From Curtobacterium sp. MCBD17_032 (GTDB lineage: Bacteria; Actinomycetota; Actinomycetes; Actinomycetales; Microbacteriaceae), in NCBI RefSeq assembly GCF_003234855.1, contig NZ_QKTO01000002.1, forward strand, positions 62,001 to 126,000: a stretch of 64,000 bases of DNA. Direction: 5' to 3'. The notes under the pieces are model-generated. The model saw only the letters and a program-made list of their open reading frames with translations, was not told the DNA's origin and did no database searches. Shown here one piece after another: positions 25,769 to 34,643 of this stretch. A program made the position numbers and the translations under genes. Every line of letters starts with the position of its first letter. Within the stretch, counting starts at the first letter, position 1.

Positions 25769-26947
25769 ATCACCACGCTGCAGTTCCCCGACGGCTTCCT
25801 CTGGGGTGCCGCCACCGCCGCCCACCAGATCGAGGGCAACAACGTCAACAGCAACTGGTGGATGCACGAGCACGAGCCCGACACCACCATCGTCGAACCC
25901 TCCGGCGACGCCGCGGACAGCTACCACCGCTACCGCGAGGACATCCGCATCGCCGCCGACCTCGGCCTGAACTCCTACCGGTTCAGCATCGAGTGGGCAC
26001 GCATCGAGCCCGAACGCGGCCACGTGTCCCGCGCCGAGATCGACCACTACCGCCGCATGGTCGAGGCCTGTCACGAGGCCGGCATCGAACCGATCGTCAC
26101 GCTCATGCACTTCACCGTGCCGCGCTGGTTCGAGCGCGACGGCTTCTGGCGCGCGGACGACGCCGCCGACCTGTTCGCCCGCTACACCGAGGCCGCGCTC
26201 CCCGTCGTGCAGGACGGCGTGCGCTACGTCTGCACGATCAACGAGCCGAACATCGCCGCGATGCTCGCCGGGGGAGAGGACGCCTCGAACCTCGTCGCGT
26301 ACGGCCTGCCGAACCCCGACCTCGGGGTCGCCGACGCACTGCTCGCGTCGCACAAGCGCTCCCGCGAGGTCCTGTCCCAGGTGCCCGGCATCCAGTCCGG
26401 CTGGACCATCGCGACCCAGGCGTTCCGCGCGAACGGCGAGCCCGGCTCCGAGGAGATGCTCCGCGAGTACGGGTACCCGCGCGACGACTGGTACCTCGAG
26501 CAGGCCGCCGGCGACGACTTCCTCGGCGTGCAGGCGTACACCCGCACCTTCATCGGCCCCTCGGGTCCGCTGCCCGTCGCCGACGACGTCGAGACGACCC
26601 TGACCGGGTGGGAATTCTACCCCGAGGCGTCCGCCGACGGCCTGCGCAGCGCGTGGGAGCTCTCCGGCCACGTCCCGCTGATGATCACCGAGAACGGCAT
26701 CGCCACCGCGGACGACACCCGCCGGGTCGCCTACACACAGGGCGCACTCGAGGGCATCCACCGCTGCATCGAGGACGGCATCGAGGTCCTCGGCTACCAG
26801 CACTGGTCCCTGCTCGACAACTACGAGTGGGCCTCCGGCTACCGCCCGACCTTCGGGCTCGTCGCCTGGGACCGCAAGACGTTCGCGCGGACGCCGAAGC
26901 CGTCGGCGCACTGGTACGGGGCAGTGGCTCGCGCGAACGCGCTCTGA
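25769..26947 (+). CDS. GH1 beta-glucosidase/glycosidase, apparent ATC start
   Basis: This cytoplasmic glycosidase of about 392 residues has the family 1 TIM barrel. The N-terminal signature is FPDGFLWGAATAAHQIEGN, the acid/base is in TINEPN (near residue 157), the nucleophile in MITENG (near 307) and the sugar-binding tryptophan in YQHWSLLDNYEWASGY. It is somewhat shorter than the usual 440-480 residues. It would hydrolyse the glycoside imported by the preceding transporter. The start is odd: the codon where a Met is expected (before TTLQFPDGF) reads ATC, with a good Shine-Dalgarno six bases before it. Either ATC is used, or CTG at 25754, or the base is a recent mutation or error. Confidence 0.88.
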   Translation: MTTLQFPDGFLWGAATAAHQIEGNNVNSNWWMHEHEPDTTIVEPSGDAADSYHRYREDIRIAADLGLNSYRFSIEWARIEPERGHVSRAEIDHYRRMVEACHEAGIEPIVTLMHFTVPRWFERDGFWRADDAADLFARYTEAALPVVQDGVRYVCTINEPNIAAMLAGGEDASNLVAYGLPNPDLGVADALLASHKRSREVLSQVPGIQSGWTIATQAFRANGEPGSEEMLREYGYPRDDWYLEQAAGDDFLGVQAYTRTFIGPSGPLPVADDVETTLTGWEFYPEASADGLRSAWELSGHVPLMITENGIATADDTRRVAYTQGALEGIHRCIEDGIEVLGYQHWSLLDNYEWASGYRPTFGLVAWDRKTFARTPKPSAHWYGAVARANAL

Positions 26948-26956
26948 CCACGGGAC

Positions 26957-26984
26957 GGGTGGGTCCCGGCCGGGAGGCCCGCCT
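26957..26984. terminator. Imperfect hairpin after the GH1 gene
   Basis: GGTGGGTCCC near 26958-26967 and GGGAGGCCCGCC near 26972-26983 form an imperfect GC stem between two convergent stops. The only candidate terminator there; weak support. Confidence 0.35.
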
Positions 26985-26989
26985 GCGGT

Positions 26990-27859
26990 TCAGGGGCCCT
27001 CGTCCGTGGTCCCGTCGTCGCGGTCGTGCGACGGCCCGTCGGCCGCATCCGCGAGGAGCGCCGCCACCTGGCGCGCACCGCGCTCCTCCGCGAGCACCAG
27101 AGGTGTCCGGCCCTCGGCGTCGGCCAGGTCGGGCCGCGCGCCCCGGGTGAGGAGGACCGCTGCGGCGTCGGCGCGGTCGAACCAGGCCGCCGCGTGCAGC
27201 GGGGCGAACCCCCACCGCTGGTCGACCTCGTCGACGTCGGCCGGCTCGCATGCGAACCCGTCGAGCGCCATCGCCAGCCCGCCGACGTCACCGTGTCCCG
27301 CGGCGCGCACCGCGGGTGTCGCCCACTCGAGCCAGCCGTCGGCCAACGGGCCGTGCCAGCCGTGGGCGGGTCGGGCCTCCAGGTCGGTGCGGACGGACTC
27401 GTCGACGCTCCGCACCTCGACGGCGACGTCGACGAATACGATCACCACCTCGCCGGTGGGGGAGACGAGGAGTCGGAGCTCCCACCCGGCGTCGCCGACG
27501 TGTGCGAGTTCGCCGCGGAGGACGTGCACGTCGCCGGCCAGCAGGTCAAGCGGCTCCGTGTCCGGCGGGTCGAGCGCGACACCGCCGAAGCGGAGCGTCA
27601 CCCGAGCGTGGTTCCACCGGCGCCAGAGGCCCTCCGGGGTGTCGAGGACCTCGTCGTTGCGGGTCACGAGCACGGCGCGGAGCGTGTCCCCCTCCGGCTC
27701 CCAGGCGACGAACTCCGCCTCACGCCACTGCACCGAGGCGAGGGCAGCGACCGTGGGCGGGGCGTCCAGCACGAGACGGGCGAGGTGGTCGCGGTAGCCG
27801 TCGACGTCCTCGAGGGACACGTAGCCGACGCTCGGCCAGTTGACGTGACTCCATCGCAC
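26990..27859 (-). CDS. Ankyrin-repeat protein
   Basis: This 289-residue soluble protein has an N-terminal part of about 170 residues with no recognised domain (SVGYVSLEDVDGYRDHLARL). The C-terminal part carries ankyrin repeats: PAVRAAGHGDVGGLAMALDG, FAPLHAAAWFDRADAAAVLL and EGRTPLVLAEERGARQVAAL, so it probably mediates a protein contact. GTG 27859 is preceded by TATCGT ending six bases upstream, so it is likely leaderless and divergent from the glycosyltransferase 69 bases away. Function unknown. Confidence 0.75.
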   Translation of the reverse strand: MRWSHVNWPSVGYVSLEDVDGYRDHLARLVLDAPPTVAALASVQWREAEFVAWEPEGDTLRAVLVTRNDEVLDTPEGLWRRWNHARVTLRFGGVALDPPDTEPLDLLAGDVHVLRGELAHVGDAGWELRLLVSPTGEVVIVFVDVAVEVRSVDESVRTDLEARPAHGWHGPLADGWLEWATPAVRAAGHGDVGGLAMALDGFACEPADVDEVDQRWGFAPLHAAAWFDRADAAAVLLTRGARPDLADAEGRTPLVLAEERGARQVAALLADAADGPSHDRDDGTTDEGP

Positions 27860-27865
27860 GAGCCG

Positions 27866-27871
27866 ACGATA
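27866..27871 (-). promoter_or_regulatory. -10 box TATCGT, leaderless start
   Basis: On the minus strand TATCGT ends six bases before the GTG at 27859, giving a leaderless transcript for the ankyrin-repeat gene. Confidence 0.5.
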
Positions 27872-27916
27872 CCCACCCGCCGTCGACCGGTTGGTGGCAT
27901 GTGGTACATCACGGCG

Positions 27917-27922
27917 TATCCT
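27917..27922 (+). promoter_or_regulatory. -10 box TATCCT, leaderless start
   Basis: TATCCT ends six bases before the GTG at 27929. A CATGTGGTACATCA stretch just upstream (27899-27912) holds a variant of the CACATG core seen near other exopolysaccharide genes. Confidence 0.5.
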
Positions 27923-27928
27923 GCTCGG

Positions 27929-28888
27929 GTGTCGAACGCCACCACGGACCACCGAACGCCCGACCTCGACGTGGTCGTCGTCCTCTTCCACGCCGATCCC
28001 GAGCTGTTCCGGCGGTGCGTCGGCTCAGTCGTGACGGCCGCGTCCCGTGCCGCGGTCGTCGTCCGCCTCGTGCTCGTCGACAACGGCGGTCCGGTGCCGT
28101 CGGTCCCGCCGCTCGGGCCGTCCGGCCCGGGGGTCGTGCGGACCGGCACCGGGCGGAACGTCGGTTTCGGGCGCGCGGTGAACGCCGCGATGGAGGTCGT
28201 CCGGGCCGGCCGGGTCCTCCTGCTCAACCCCGATGCCGAACTCACGCCGGATGCGCTGCGCGCGTTCCTCCGTGCCGCGGAGCGTCACCCGCGTGCGCTG
28301 CTCGCCGGCACCGTGCTGACGGACGGCCGACTCGACCCGGACGCCGTGATCGACTGGGACTCCAGCGTCGAGCGACTGGTGCGGCGCTGGGTCTCCCGAC
28401 ACCGTGTGCGGGAGTCGGTGTCCGGTGCGGCGCAGGGTGCCGCCGTGGTCCCGGTCGCCAAGGCCAGTGGCGGCGCGCTCGCAGCCGACGCCGGACTGCT
28501 CCGCAGACTCGGACCGTTCGACGAGCGGTTCTTCCTGTACGCGGAGGACGCCGACCTCTCCCGCCGCGCCCGCCGGGCCGGCATCGAGGTGCTCCGGGTG
28601 GTCTGCGCCGAGGTCCACCACGTCGGCAGTGCGAGCGCGCGCTCGCATGCCGCGCTCGTCGAGTTCGCCCGGGCCGACGCCGCGGTCCGGGTCACGGCCG
28701 TGCACCGCGGGCACCTCGTCAGCCTGGTCCAGCGGGTGGAACTCCTCGTCGTCACGACGCTGGGGATGGCGCTCGAACGCGATCGGGCCGCGCGGAGCGC
28801 TCGGGGTGCGCGACTGCGAGCGCTCCGCAGGTGGGGCGTCCGGCGGGAGGCGCCACCCGTCGGTCCTGCCGACCTGCACCGCGGGTGA
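27929..28888 (+). CDS. Glycosyltransferase family 2, rhamnosyltransferase-like
   Basis: This 319-residue GT-A fold enzyme would transfer a sugar in exopolysaccharide repeat-unit assembly at the inner membrane face. Motifs: DVVVVLFHADPELF at the start, TGRNVGFGRAVNAA, LLNPDAEL (the metal-binding DxD-like site) and FDERFFLYAEDADLSRRARRAG, typical of WbbL/RfbF-type rhamnosyltransferases. GTG 27929 fits a leaderless start. It opens the polysaccharide region and is convergent with the acyltransferase gene; a 9-bp hairpin separates the two. Confidence 0.85.
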   Translation: MSNATTDHRTPDLDVVVVLFHADPELFRRCVGSVVTAASRAAVVVRLVLVDNGGPVPSVPPLGPSGPGVVRTGTGRNVGFGRAVNAAMEVVRAGRVLLLNPDAELTPDALRAFLRAAERHPRALLAGTVLTDGRLDPDAVIDWDSSVERLVRRWVSRHRVRESVSGAAQGAAVVPVAKASGGALAADAGLLRRLGPFDERFFLYAEDADLSRRARRAGIEVLRVVCAEVHHVGSASARSHAALVEFARADAAVRVTAVHRGHLVSLVQRVELLVVTTLGMALERDRAARSARGARLRALRRWGVRREAPPVGPADLHRG

Positions 28889-28911
28889 ACCACCCGGTGC
28901 GGCAGTGGGTC

Positions 28912-28939
28912 CGCTCGGGCCGTCGATGCAGCCCGAGCG
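28912..28939. terminator. Bidirectional terminator hairpin
   Basis: CGCTCGGGC (28912-28920) pairs with GCCCGAGCG (28931-28939) across a 10-base loop, between convergent stops. Confidence 0.6.
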
Positions 28940-28944
28940 TCGCG

Positions 28945-30096
28945 TCAGGACGACGGGCCCCCGCCACTGCCGGAGCGGGCCGAGCGTCGTCCCGGCGGCG
29001 CGGGAGCCCGCAGCCGCCGCAGGGCGCGCAAGACCGGACGGTCGACGGTCCACCACACGAGGACGGAGGCGACGGTCGCGGCCGTCACCGCGACGACCGC
29101 GACGAGCGCGACGACCGCGATGCGCGGCCACTCGAGGGCCCGGTCACCGAGCACCCTCCCCACGGCGGCGACCGCGACCGGGACGACGAGCGGATGGGTC
29201 AGGTACAGCGCGTAGGACGCGTCCCCCAGTGTCAGGACGCCGCGGCCGACCACCGCCGCGGTCCGGCGTTCCGAGGCGGCGACCCCGGCGACGACGACTG
29301 CGGCCGCGGGCAGGAGCAGGACCGTGCCGAGCGACGACCCGTGTCCCCACTCCGTCAGGACCCACGACACCATGAGCCCGGCGACGACGCCGGCGTCCGA
29401 GCGCTGCGCCCGACCCGTCGCCCACCGGCCGACGACCATCCCGATCGGGAAGCACAGGACGATCGGGTCCGCGTGGAACTGCCACGCCGGCCAGTCCGTG
29501 GGTGACCGGAGCGCGCCCGCCACCGCCAGGGCGACGCACACCGGGGTGACGACCCGGAGGGGCGCCGTGCGCCAGGCGAGCGCGACGGCGACGAGCAGGT
29601 AGAAGAGGAGCTCGAACGAGAGCGTCCACGCCACGGTCCACAGCGGCTGGACGATGCCGTCCGAGCCCCGGGCGGGCAGGAACGCGTACGACAGCACGAC
29701 GTAGGCCGGTGTGAGCGTCGCCCGCTGGAGCTGGTCGGGGTCGAGCACCGCGACCGCGAGCTTGACTGTCGTCATCGTCCACGCGAGGGGCACGATGCGG
29801 ACCACCCGCCGCCAGAGGAACGCGCGCCAGTCGACCGGCGGCCGGCGACTCGTGACGACCGTGGCGACGAAGCCGCTGATGACGAAGAACACGGTCACGC
29901 CGACGGCGCCGAGTGGGACGTCCGGGACCGCGACGCCGAGCTGGTGGCGTAGGTAGGAGGGCACGTGCGCGAGGACGACCAGGAGCGCGGCCACGAACCG
30001 CAGGGCCTGGATGCCGTGGAACACCGGAGCGGTCGCCACCCGTCCGCGTTCCGGTGTCCCGGTCGCGGGGGCGTCCGCCGACTTCTCCGTGCTCAT
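28945..30096 (-). CDS. Acyltransferase 3 family membrane protein
   Basis: This 383-residue membrane protein of the acyltransferase 3 (OafA/NodX) family has about ten helices. The N-terminal QALRFVAALLVVLAHVPSYL holds the catalytic-type His, and GVTVFFVISGFVATVVTSR plus FLWRRVVRIVPLAW are family marks. It would O-acetylate or otherwise acylate the polysaccharide. Its ATG overlaps the stop of the polymerase/ligase gene (ATGA), so the two form a minus-strand operon. The last 40 residues are basic and Gly/Ser-rich. Confidence 0.85.
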   Translation of the reverse strand: MSTEKSADAPATGTPERGRVATAPVFHGIQALRFVAALLVVLAHVPSYLRHQLGVAVPDVPLGAVGVTVFFVISGFVATVVTSRRPPVDWRAFLWRRVVRIVPLAWTMTTVKLAVAVLDPDQLQRATLTPAYVVLSYAFLPARGSDGIVQPLWTVAWTLSFELLFYLLVAVALAWRTAPLRVVTPVCVALAVAGALRSPTDWPAWQFHADPIVLCFPIGMVVGRWATGRAQRSDAGVVAGLMVSWVLTEWGHGSSLGTVLLLPAAAVVVAGVAASERRTAAVVGRGVLTLGDASYALYLTHPLVVPVAVAAVGRVLGDRALEWPRIAVVALVAVVAVTAATVASVLVWWTVDRPVLRALRRLRAPAPPGRRSARSGSGGGPSS

Positions 30097-31478
30097 CCCG
30101 ACACCGTGCCGATCGGGCGCTCCGGTGTCACGGAATCCGTATGTCGTATCCCGTGCTCCGCTCCGTGTGGTCGGCCGACGCCGAGGCACCCCGCGATCAG
30201 CAGCCACAGGAGCGGGGTCGACAGGTCCGGCGTCGAGACCGCCTTCGCCGCGAGCAGGGCGAGCAGACCGGCGACCACCGGGCCGGGCGTCGGGGGACGC
30301 GACCAGGGTGACCGGGCCGGTGGGACGCACGGCGTGTCTCCACAGCCGGCCCGCAGGGCGCTCCGGAGCAGGACCGTGACCGCGCTGGCGAAGAGCCCGA
30401 GGCCGACGACCCCGGTCGTCGCCAGGAGCGTCACCACGAAGGACGACGAGCGGTCCGAACCGAGCCCGACGCCGAACCCGAGGCTGTCCACCGCGACCCG
30501 CAGGCCGATCGCGTCGGCGGCGGACCGCGCATCGAAGGACTGGCTGCCGACCTTGTCGACGACGAGCGACCGCACCGGACCGAGGAGCCGGTCCCCTGCC
30601 GCCACGGCGACGCCGACGACCACGAGGGTCCCGAGCGCGATCGCCGGCGCTCCACGGCCCCCGGAGGCGAGGAAGCGTGCGACGACGACCACGACGGCCG
30701 CGAGCCCGACGATCGCGCTCGCGGCGACCGCGGTGCCGGAGGCCGACGCGAGCAGGTCGCAGAGCCCGACGCCGGACAGCGCCACCGCGGCGACGCGCTC
30801 GGTGCCGCGGGTACGTGCGGCAGTGACGATCGCGAACGCGCTGACACCCATCGAGAACGCCGCGAGTTCGCTCGGCTCGGCGAACACCCCGCGCCACCGG
30901 GTGTCACCGGCCGGGCTGTAGTCCACCGCGAGGGTGTCGAGGACGGGCGCGAGCGGGTCGATCCCGACCGCCTCGAATGTGCTGCGGACCGCGCTGCCAC
31001 CCGCGCCGGTCCACGCCGCCGTGCGGAGGGCGGTGGTGGCCGTGCCCGTCCGCGCGAGGAAGGTGCTCGCGACGAGGGCGGTCAGCAGGTACACCGTCTG
31101 TGCGAGGTTGCTCGTCGTGTAGGTGAGTGGCGACGGTGCGCGGACCTGCTCGTCGACCCCGCCGCGCGGCAACAGGACCGGGGTGCCGTGGAACGCCCAC
31201 GGACCCACGACCGTCATCACCGTCGACCAGGCGGCGAACGCCACGAGGACCCACAGCGCCGCCGGGACCGGACGGACGGCCGGCCGTCGCCAGGCGGCGA
31301 CCACCGCCACGAGGGTGACGCAGGTGAAGAGCGGGACGGGGAGCCCGGCGAGGACCGCTCCGGCGGTGGCCGGGAGGCCCGCACCGACGCCGAGGGCCGT
31401 CGCGACCGCCCGCGGATGGTCACGCACCGCCCCGACGGCGGCGAGCAGGACGACCGGCAGTCCGATTACGAATGTCAC
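30093..31478 (-). CDS. O-antigen polymerase/ligase-like membrane protein
   Basis: This membrane protein of about 461 residues has some ten to twelve hydrophobic helices and a large external loop (GGVDEQVRAPSPLTYTTSNL). The segment WRGVFAEPSELAAFSMGVSA is the usual signature region of Wzy/WaaL-type proteins. It would polymerise exopolysaccharide repeat units on the outer face of the membrane. GTG 31478 is chosen because the first helix begins just after it; GTG 31520 is an alternative that adds 14 residues. The start lies inside the TCACATGT element shared by exopolysaccharide promoters. It is divergent from the Wzz-type kinase gene. Confidence 0.75.
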   Translation of the reverse strand: MTFVIGLPVVLLAAVGAVRDHPRAVATALGVGAGLPATAGAVLAGLPVPLFTCVTLVAVVAAWRRPAVRPVPAALWVLVAFAAWSTVMTVVGPWAFHGTPVLLPRGGVDEQVRAPSPLTYTTSNLAQTVYLLTALVASTFLARTGTATTALRTAAWTGAGGSAVRSTFEAVGIDPLAPVLDTLAVDYSPAGDTRWRGVFAEPSELAAFSMGVSAFAIVTAARTRGTERVAAVALSGVGLCDLLASASGTAVAASAIVGLAAVVVVVARFLASGGRGAPAIALGTLVVVGVAVAAGDRLLGPVRSLVVDKVGSQSFDARSAADAIGLRVAVDSLGFGVGLGSDRSSSFVVTLLATTGVVGLGLFASAVTVLLRSALRAGCGDTPCVPPARSPWSRPPTPGPVVAGLLALLAAKAVSTPDLSTPLLWLLIAGCLGVGRPHGAEHGIRHTDSVTPERPIGTVSG

Positions 31479-31482
31479 ATGT
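31475..31482. promoter_or_regulatory. TCACATGT element between polymerase and kinase genes
   Basis: The same 8-mer occurs in the upstream regions of two other exopolysaccharide-linked genes (40606-40619 and 58049-58062). Here it lies in the 62-base divergent gap at the polymerase start. Confidence 0.45.
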
Positions 31483-31540
31483 ACACCTGTGGAGTGTGAT
31501 GGTGGGTATGTTGGCGTCACATCCTACGGAGGGCGGGTCC

Positions 31541-32956
31541 ATGACGCTTGCGCAGTTCATCGACGTCGTGCGTCGGTACGTCTGGTGGGTCGTCCTGCTC
31601 GTGGTGCTCGGCGCCGCCTGCGGCGTGGCCGCCGCGGTGCTGCAACCGCCGCAGTACCGGGCGCAGGCGAAGGTCTTCGTGTCGGTCGGCGGGGCGACCG
31701 TCAGTGACCTCAACCAGGGCGGCACCTTCTCGGAGGCCCGGGTCACCTCGTACGCACAGCTCGCGACCTCGCCGCGTGTGCTCCGCGCGGCCGCTCGTCG
31801 TGCCGGCCTCACGTCCTCCGTCCGCGACCTCGCCGGGTCCGTCTCCGCGGTCGCGGACGCCGACACCGTCATCCTCACCATCACGGCGACGCGGAACCGC
31901 CCGCGCGCGGCCGCCTTGCTCGCGAACGCCGTCGCGCAGGAGACCATCGACGCGGTCACGGAGGTCGAGCGCGCCGGTCGTGGTGCCTCGCCGCTCGTGC
32001 ACCTCGCGCTCTTCCAGCGCGCCGAACCGCCGAACGACCCGAGTTCCCCACGGTTGGCGGTGGCCGTCGTCCTCGGGGTCCTCGCCGGGCTCGTGGCCGG
32101 CATCGGCACCGCGCTCCTGCGGGGGTCCGTGGACACGAAGATCCGGTCGGTGGACGCCCTCCGCCGCGCTGCACCGACGACCGTCCTCGCCGAGATCCCC
32201 GTCGACGACGACATGACCCGGTCGCCGCTCATCGACCTCGGCAACCGGTACTCCGAACGGGCCGAGGCGTTCCGGCAGCTGCGGACGCACCTGACCTTCA
32301 CGAACGTCGACGGCGGGCAGCAGAGCATCGTCGTCACGAGTGCCGTCCCGGGGGAGGGCAAGTCGTCCACCGCGGTGAACCTGGCGCTGGTGATGGCGCA
32401 GAACGGGCTCGACGTGCTCCTCGTCGACGCCGACCTGCGACGCCCGACGACGGCCGACCAGCTCGGGATCGAGAGCCGGGTCGGGCTCTCGACGGTGCTC
32501 GCCCACCAGGTCGAGCTCGAGGACGCCGTGCAGACGGTCGGCGAGCACGGACTGCGCGTGCTCGCGTCCGGACGGGTCCCACCGAACCCGAGTGAACTCC
32601 TCGCATCACGGCAGATGGAACTGCTCATGGCCACCGTGCGGGAGCAGTACGAGCACGTCGTCATCGACGCGCCACCCCTCCTGCCGGTCACCGACCCGGC
32701 CGTCCTCGCCGCGATGGCGACGGGGGTCGTCCTGGTCGGGTCGGTCGACGGGCGGGTGACGAACGGGCAGATGGCGCAGGCGGTCGCGACCCTCGACACG
32801 GTCGGCGCACGCGTGCTCGGGGTCGTCGCGAACCGCGTCCCGGTACGAGGCCGTCCGGCGAGCTACGGCGGCTACCGACCGAGCGTCCCGATGAGCGAGA
32901 GCCCGCGGCGGTCCCGACGCTCGCGCCCGGACGACGACCGGGGGGCGGGGTCGTGA
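31541..32956 (+). CDS. Wzz-type chain-length/tyrosine kinase protein
   Basis: This 471-residue protein fuses a Wzz polysaccharide co-polymerase region (helices near residues 14-34 and 168-190 around an external domain) to a cytoplasmic BY-kinase. The kinase shows Walker A PGEGKSST (near residue 270), Walker A' VLLVDADLRRP and Walker B VVIDAPPLLPV. The C-terminal tail has only a short tyrosine site (SYGGYRP). Such proteins set polysaccharide chain length through autophosphorylation. ATG 31541 has a GGAGGG Shine-Dalgarno. The next gene, a tyrosine phosphatase, overlaps its stop, the classic kinase/phosphatase pair. Confidence 0.9.
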   Translation: MTLAQFIDVVRRYVWWVVLLVVLGAACGVAAAVLQPPQYRAQAKVFVSVGGATVSDLNQGGTFSEARVTSYAQLATSPRVLRAAARRAGLTSSVRDLAGSVSAVADADTVILTITATRNRPRAAALLANAVAQETIDAVTEVERAGRGASPLVHLALFQRAEPPNDPSSPRLAVAVVLGVLAGLVAGIGTALLRGSVDTKIRSVDALRRAAPTTVLAEIPVDDDMTRSPLIDLGNRYSERAEAFRQLRTHLTFTNVDGGQQSIVVTSAVPGEGKSSTAVNLALVMAQNGLDVLLVDADLRRPTTADQLGIESRVGLSTVLAHQVELEDAVQTVGEHGLRVLASGRVPPNPSELLASRQMELLMATVREQYEHVVIDAPPLLPVTDPAVLAAMATGVVLVGSVDGRVTNGQMAQAVATLDTVGARVLGVVANRVPVRGRPASYGGYRPSVPMSESPRRSRRSRPDDDRGAGS

Positions 32957-33537
32957 CGACGTGGCGCATCACCTTCGTCTGCGAGGGGAACGTCTGCCGG
33001 TCGCCGTACGCGGCGCTCACCCTCCGGTCGCGGTGCCACGGGTCCCGACACCCCGGGGTGGAGGTCTCGAGTGCCGGGACCCATGCGTCACCGGGTGCAC
33101 CGGCGGACCCGATGCTCCGCGCACTCGTGCGCCCGGACGACCTCGCCGCGCTCGAACGACACCGGGCGCACCCGATCGCCGCGGACGCGCTCCGACGACA
33201 GCACCTTGTGGTGACGATGACACGAGCACAGCGGTCCGCGGTCCTCGACGTCGCGCCCGCCGTGCTCCAGCGCGTCTTCACCGTCGCCGAGGTCATCCGC
33301 ATGACCGCCCGGCTCCGCGACGACGCATCACGGATCGATCCCGCGCTCGCCGTCCACGAACTCCTGGCGCGTGGCCGACCGGAGTCGCCTGCGCGATCCG
33401 ACGACGACGTACCGGACCCGGTCGGCGGCGACGCCGAGACCTTCCGGCGCATGGCGCGCACCCTTGACACCGCGGTCGACGGCCTCGTCCTGCTCCTGCG
33501 CTCCGTCCCGGCCGGGCCGACGGGAGCAGCAGGATGA
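32953..33537 (+). CDS. Low-molecular-weight protein tyrosine phosphatase
   Basis: This 194-residue phosphatase has the P-loop FVCEGNVCRSPYA (Cys and Arg of CX5R) at residues 8-20 and the late aspartate in DVPDPVGGD. It would dephosphorylate the preceding BY-kinase and so control exopolysaccharide assembly. Its GTG overlaps the kinase stop and its TGA overlaps the next glycosyltransferase ATG. The protein is longer than typical LMW-PTPs (about 150 residues) because of inserts after the P-loop and a C-terminal tail. Confidence 0.88.
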   Translation: MTTWRITFVCEGNVCRSPYAALTLRSRCHGSRHPGVEVSSAGTHASPGAPADPMLRALVRPDDLAALERHRAHPIAADALRRQHLVVTMTRAQRSAVLDVAPAVLQRVFTVAEVIRMTARLRDDASRIDPALAVHELLARGRPESPARSDDDVPDPVGGDAETFRRMARTLDTAVDGLVLLLRSVPAGPTGAAG

Positions 33538-34643
33538 GCGGGCGCGGCCTGATCGTGCACGAGTGGATCGAGCGGACCGGTGGTGCCGAGCGGGTACTCG
33601 ACGCGTTCGCCGCCACCCACCCGAGCGCCGACATCCTCGCGCTCTGGAACGACCACCCGGACCGGTACGAACCCGGACGTGTGCGGGAGAGCGCTGTCGC
33701 CCGGACCCCGCTCCGCGGGCGGAAGGCCGCCGCGCTGCCGCTCATGCCGGCGCTCTGGCGGTACGAGGGCCGCCGGCACGGTGCGTACGACTGGGCGCTC
33801 ATCAGTTCCCACCTGTTCGCCCACCACGTCCGCGTGCGTGGTGTCCCGCCGGAACGGCACTTCGCCTACGTCCACACGCCGGCGCGCTACCTGTGGGCAC
33901 CGGAGCTCGACGCCCGTGGGGCTTCCCCGGCGGTCCGGGCCGTGGCGCCGCTGTTCCGCGCCGTCGACCGGCGCCGCGGTGCGGACCTGATCGAGGTGGC
34001 CGTGAACAGCGCCTTCGTGCGGGAACGGGTCCGACGTGCCTGGGGTGTGGACGCGCGGGTGCTCCATCCGCCGGTCGACCTGCAGCGGATCCGCGCCGCA
34101 GCTGCCGCTCGATCGTCCCTCACCGAGGACGAGCAGGCGCTGCTCGACTCGGTGCCGACCGACGCGCTCCTCGGAGCGTCCCGGTTCGTGCCCTACAAGC
34201 GACTCGACGTCGTGATCGCGGCCGGCGCAGCGACGGGACGACCGGTCGTCGTGGCCGGCTGCGGCCCGGACGAGGACCGACTCCGCGCCCTCGCCACTGC
34301 GGCTCCGGTCGAGGTCCACTTCGTCATCGCGCCGTCCGACCGTCTGCTCGCCTGCTTGTTCGACCGTGCTGCGGTCCTCGTGTTCCCGGGGATCGAGGAC
34401 TTCGGCATCGTGCCGGTCGAGGCGCTGGCCCTGGGGACCCCGGTCGTGGTGGCCGCACGGGGTGGAGCGCGCGAGTCGACGTCCGAGCGGAGCGGGGCGT
34501 GCCTGCCCGGACATGACCCGGACTCCCTCGCGGACGCGGTCGAGCGGGCGGTGCGCCTGGACCCTTCGGACTGTCGACGCGACGCCGAACGGTTCGACGT
34601 GGCCCACTTCCGGTCCGAGGTCGCCTCGTGGACGGCAACGTGA
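33534..34643 (+). CDS. Glycosyltransferase family 4
   Basis: This 369-residue GT-B fold enzyme has an N-terminal acceptor half (LIVHEWIERTGGAERVLDAF, then FAYVHTPARYLWAPELD). The donor half shows LGASRFVPYKRLDVVIAAG and the EX7E-type site FPGIEDFGIVPVEALALGTPV. It adds one sugar to the lipid-linked repeat unit in the cytoplasm; donor and acceptor unknown. The WbaZ/PimB-like group is the closest by motif. ATG overlaps the phosphatase stop; its own end is overlapped by the next glycosyltransferase. Confidence 0.87.
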   Translation: MSGRGLIVHEWIERTGGAERVLDAFAATHPSADILALWNDHPDRYEPGRVRESAVARTPLRGRKAAALPLMPALWRYEGRRHGAYDWALISSHLFAHHVRVRGVPPERHFAYVHTPARYLWAPELDARGASPAVRAVAPLFRAVDRRRGADLIEVAVNSAFVRERVRRAWGVDARVLHPPVDLQRIRAAAAARSSLTEDEQALLDSVPTDALLGASRFVPYKRLDVVIAAGAATGRPVVVAGCGPDEDRLRALATAAPVEVHFVIAPSDRLLACLFDRAAVLVFPGIEDFGIVPVEALALGTPVVVAARGGARESTSERSGACLPGHDPDSLADAVERAVRLDPSDCRRDAERFDVAHFRSEVASWTAT

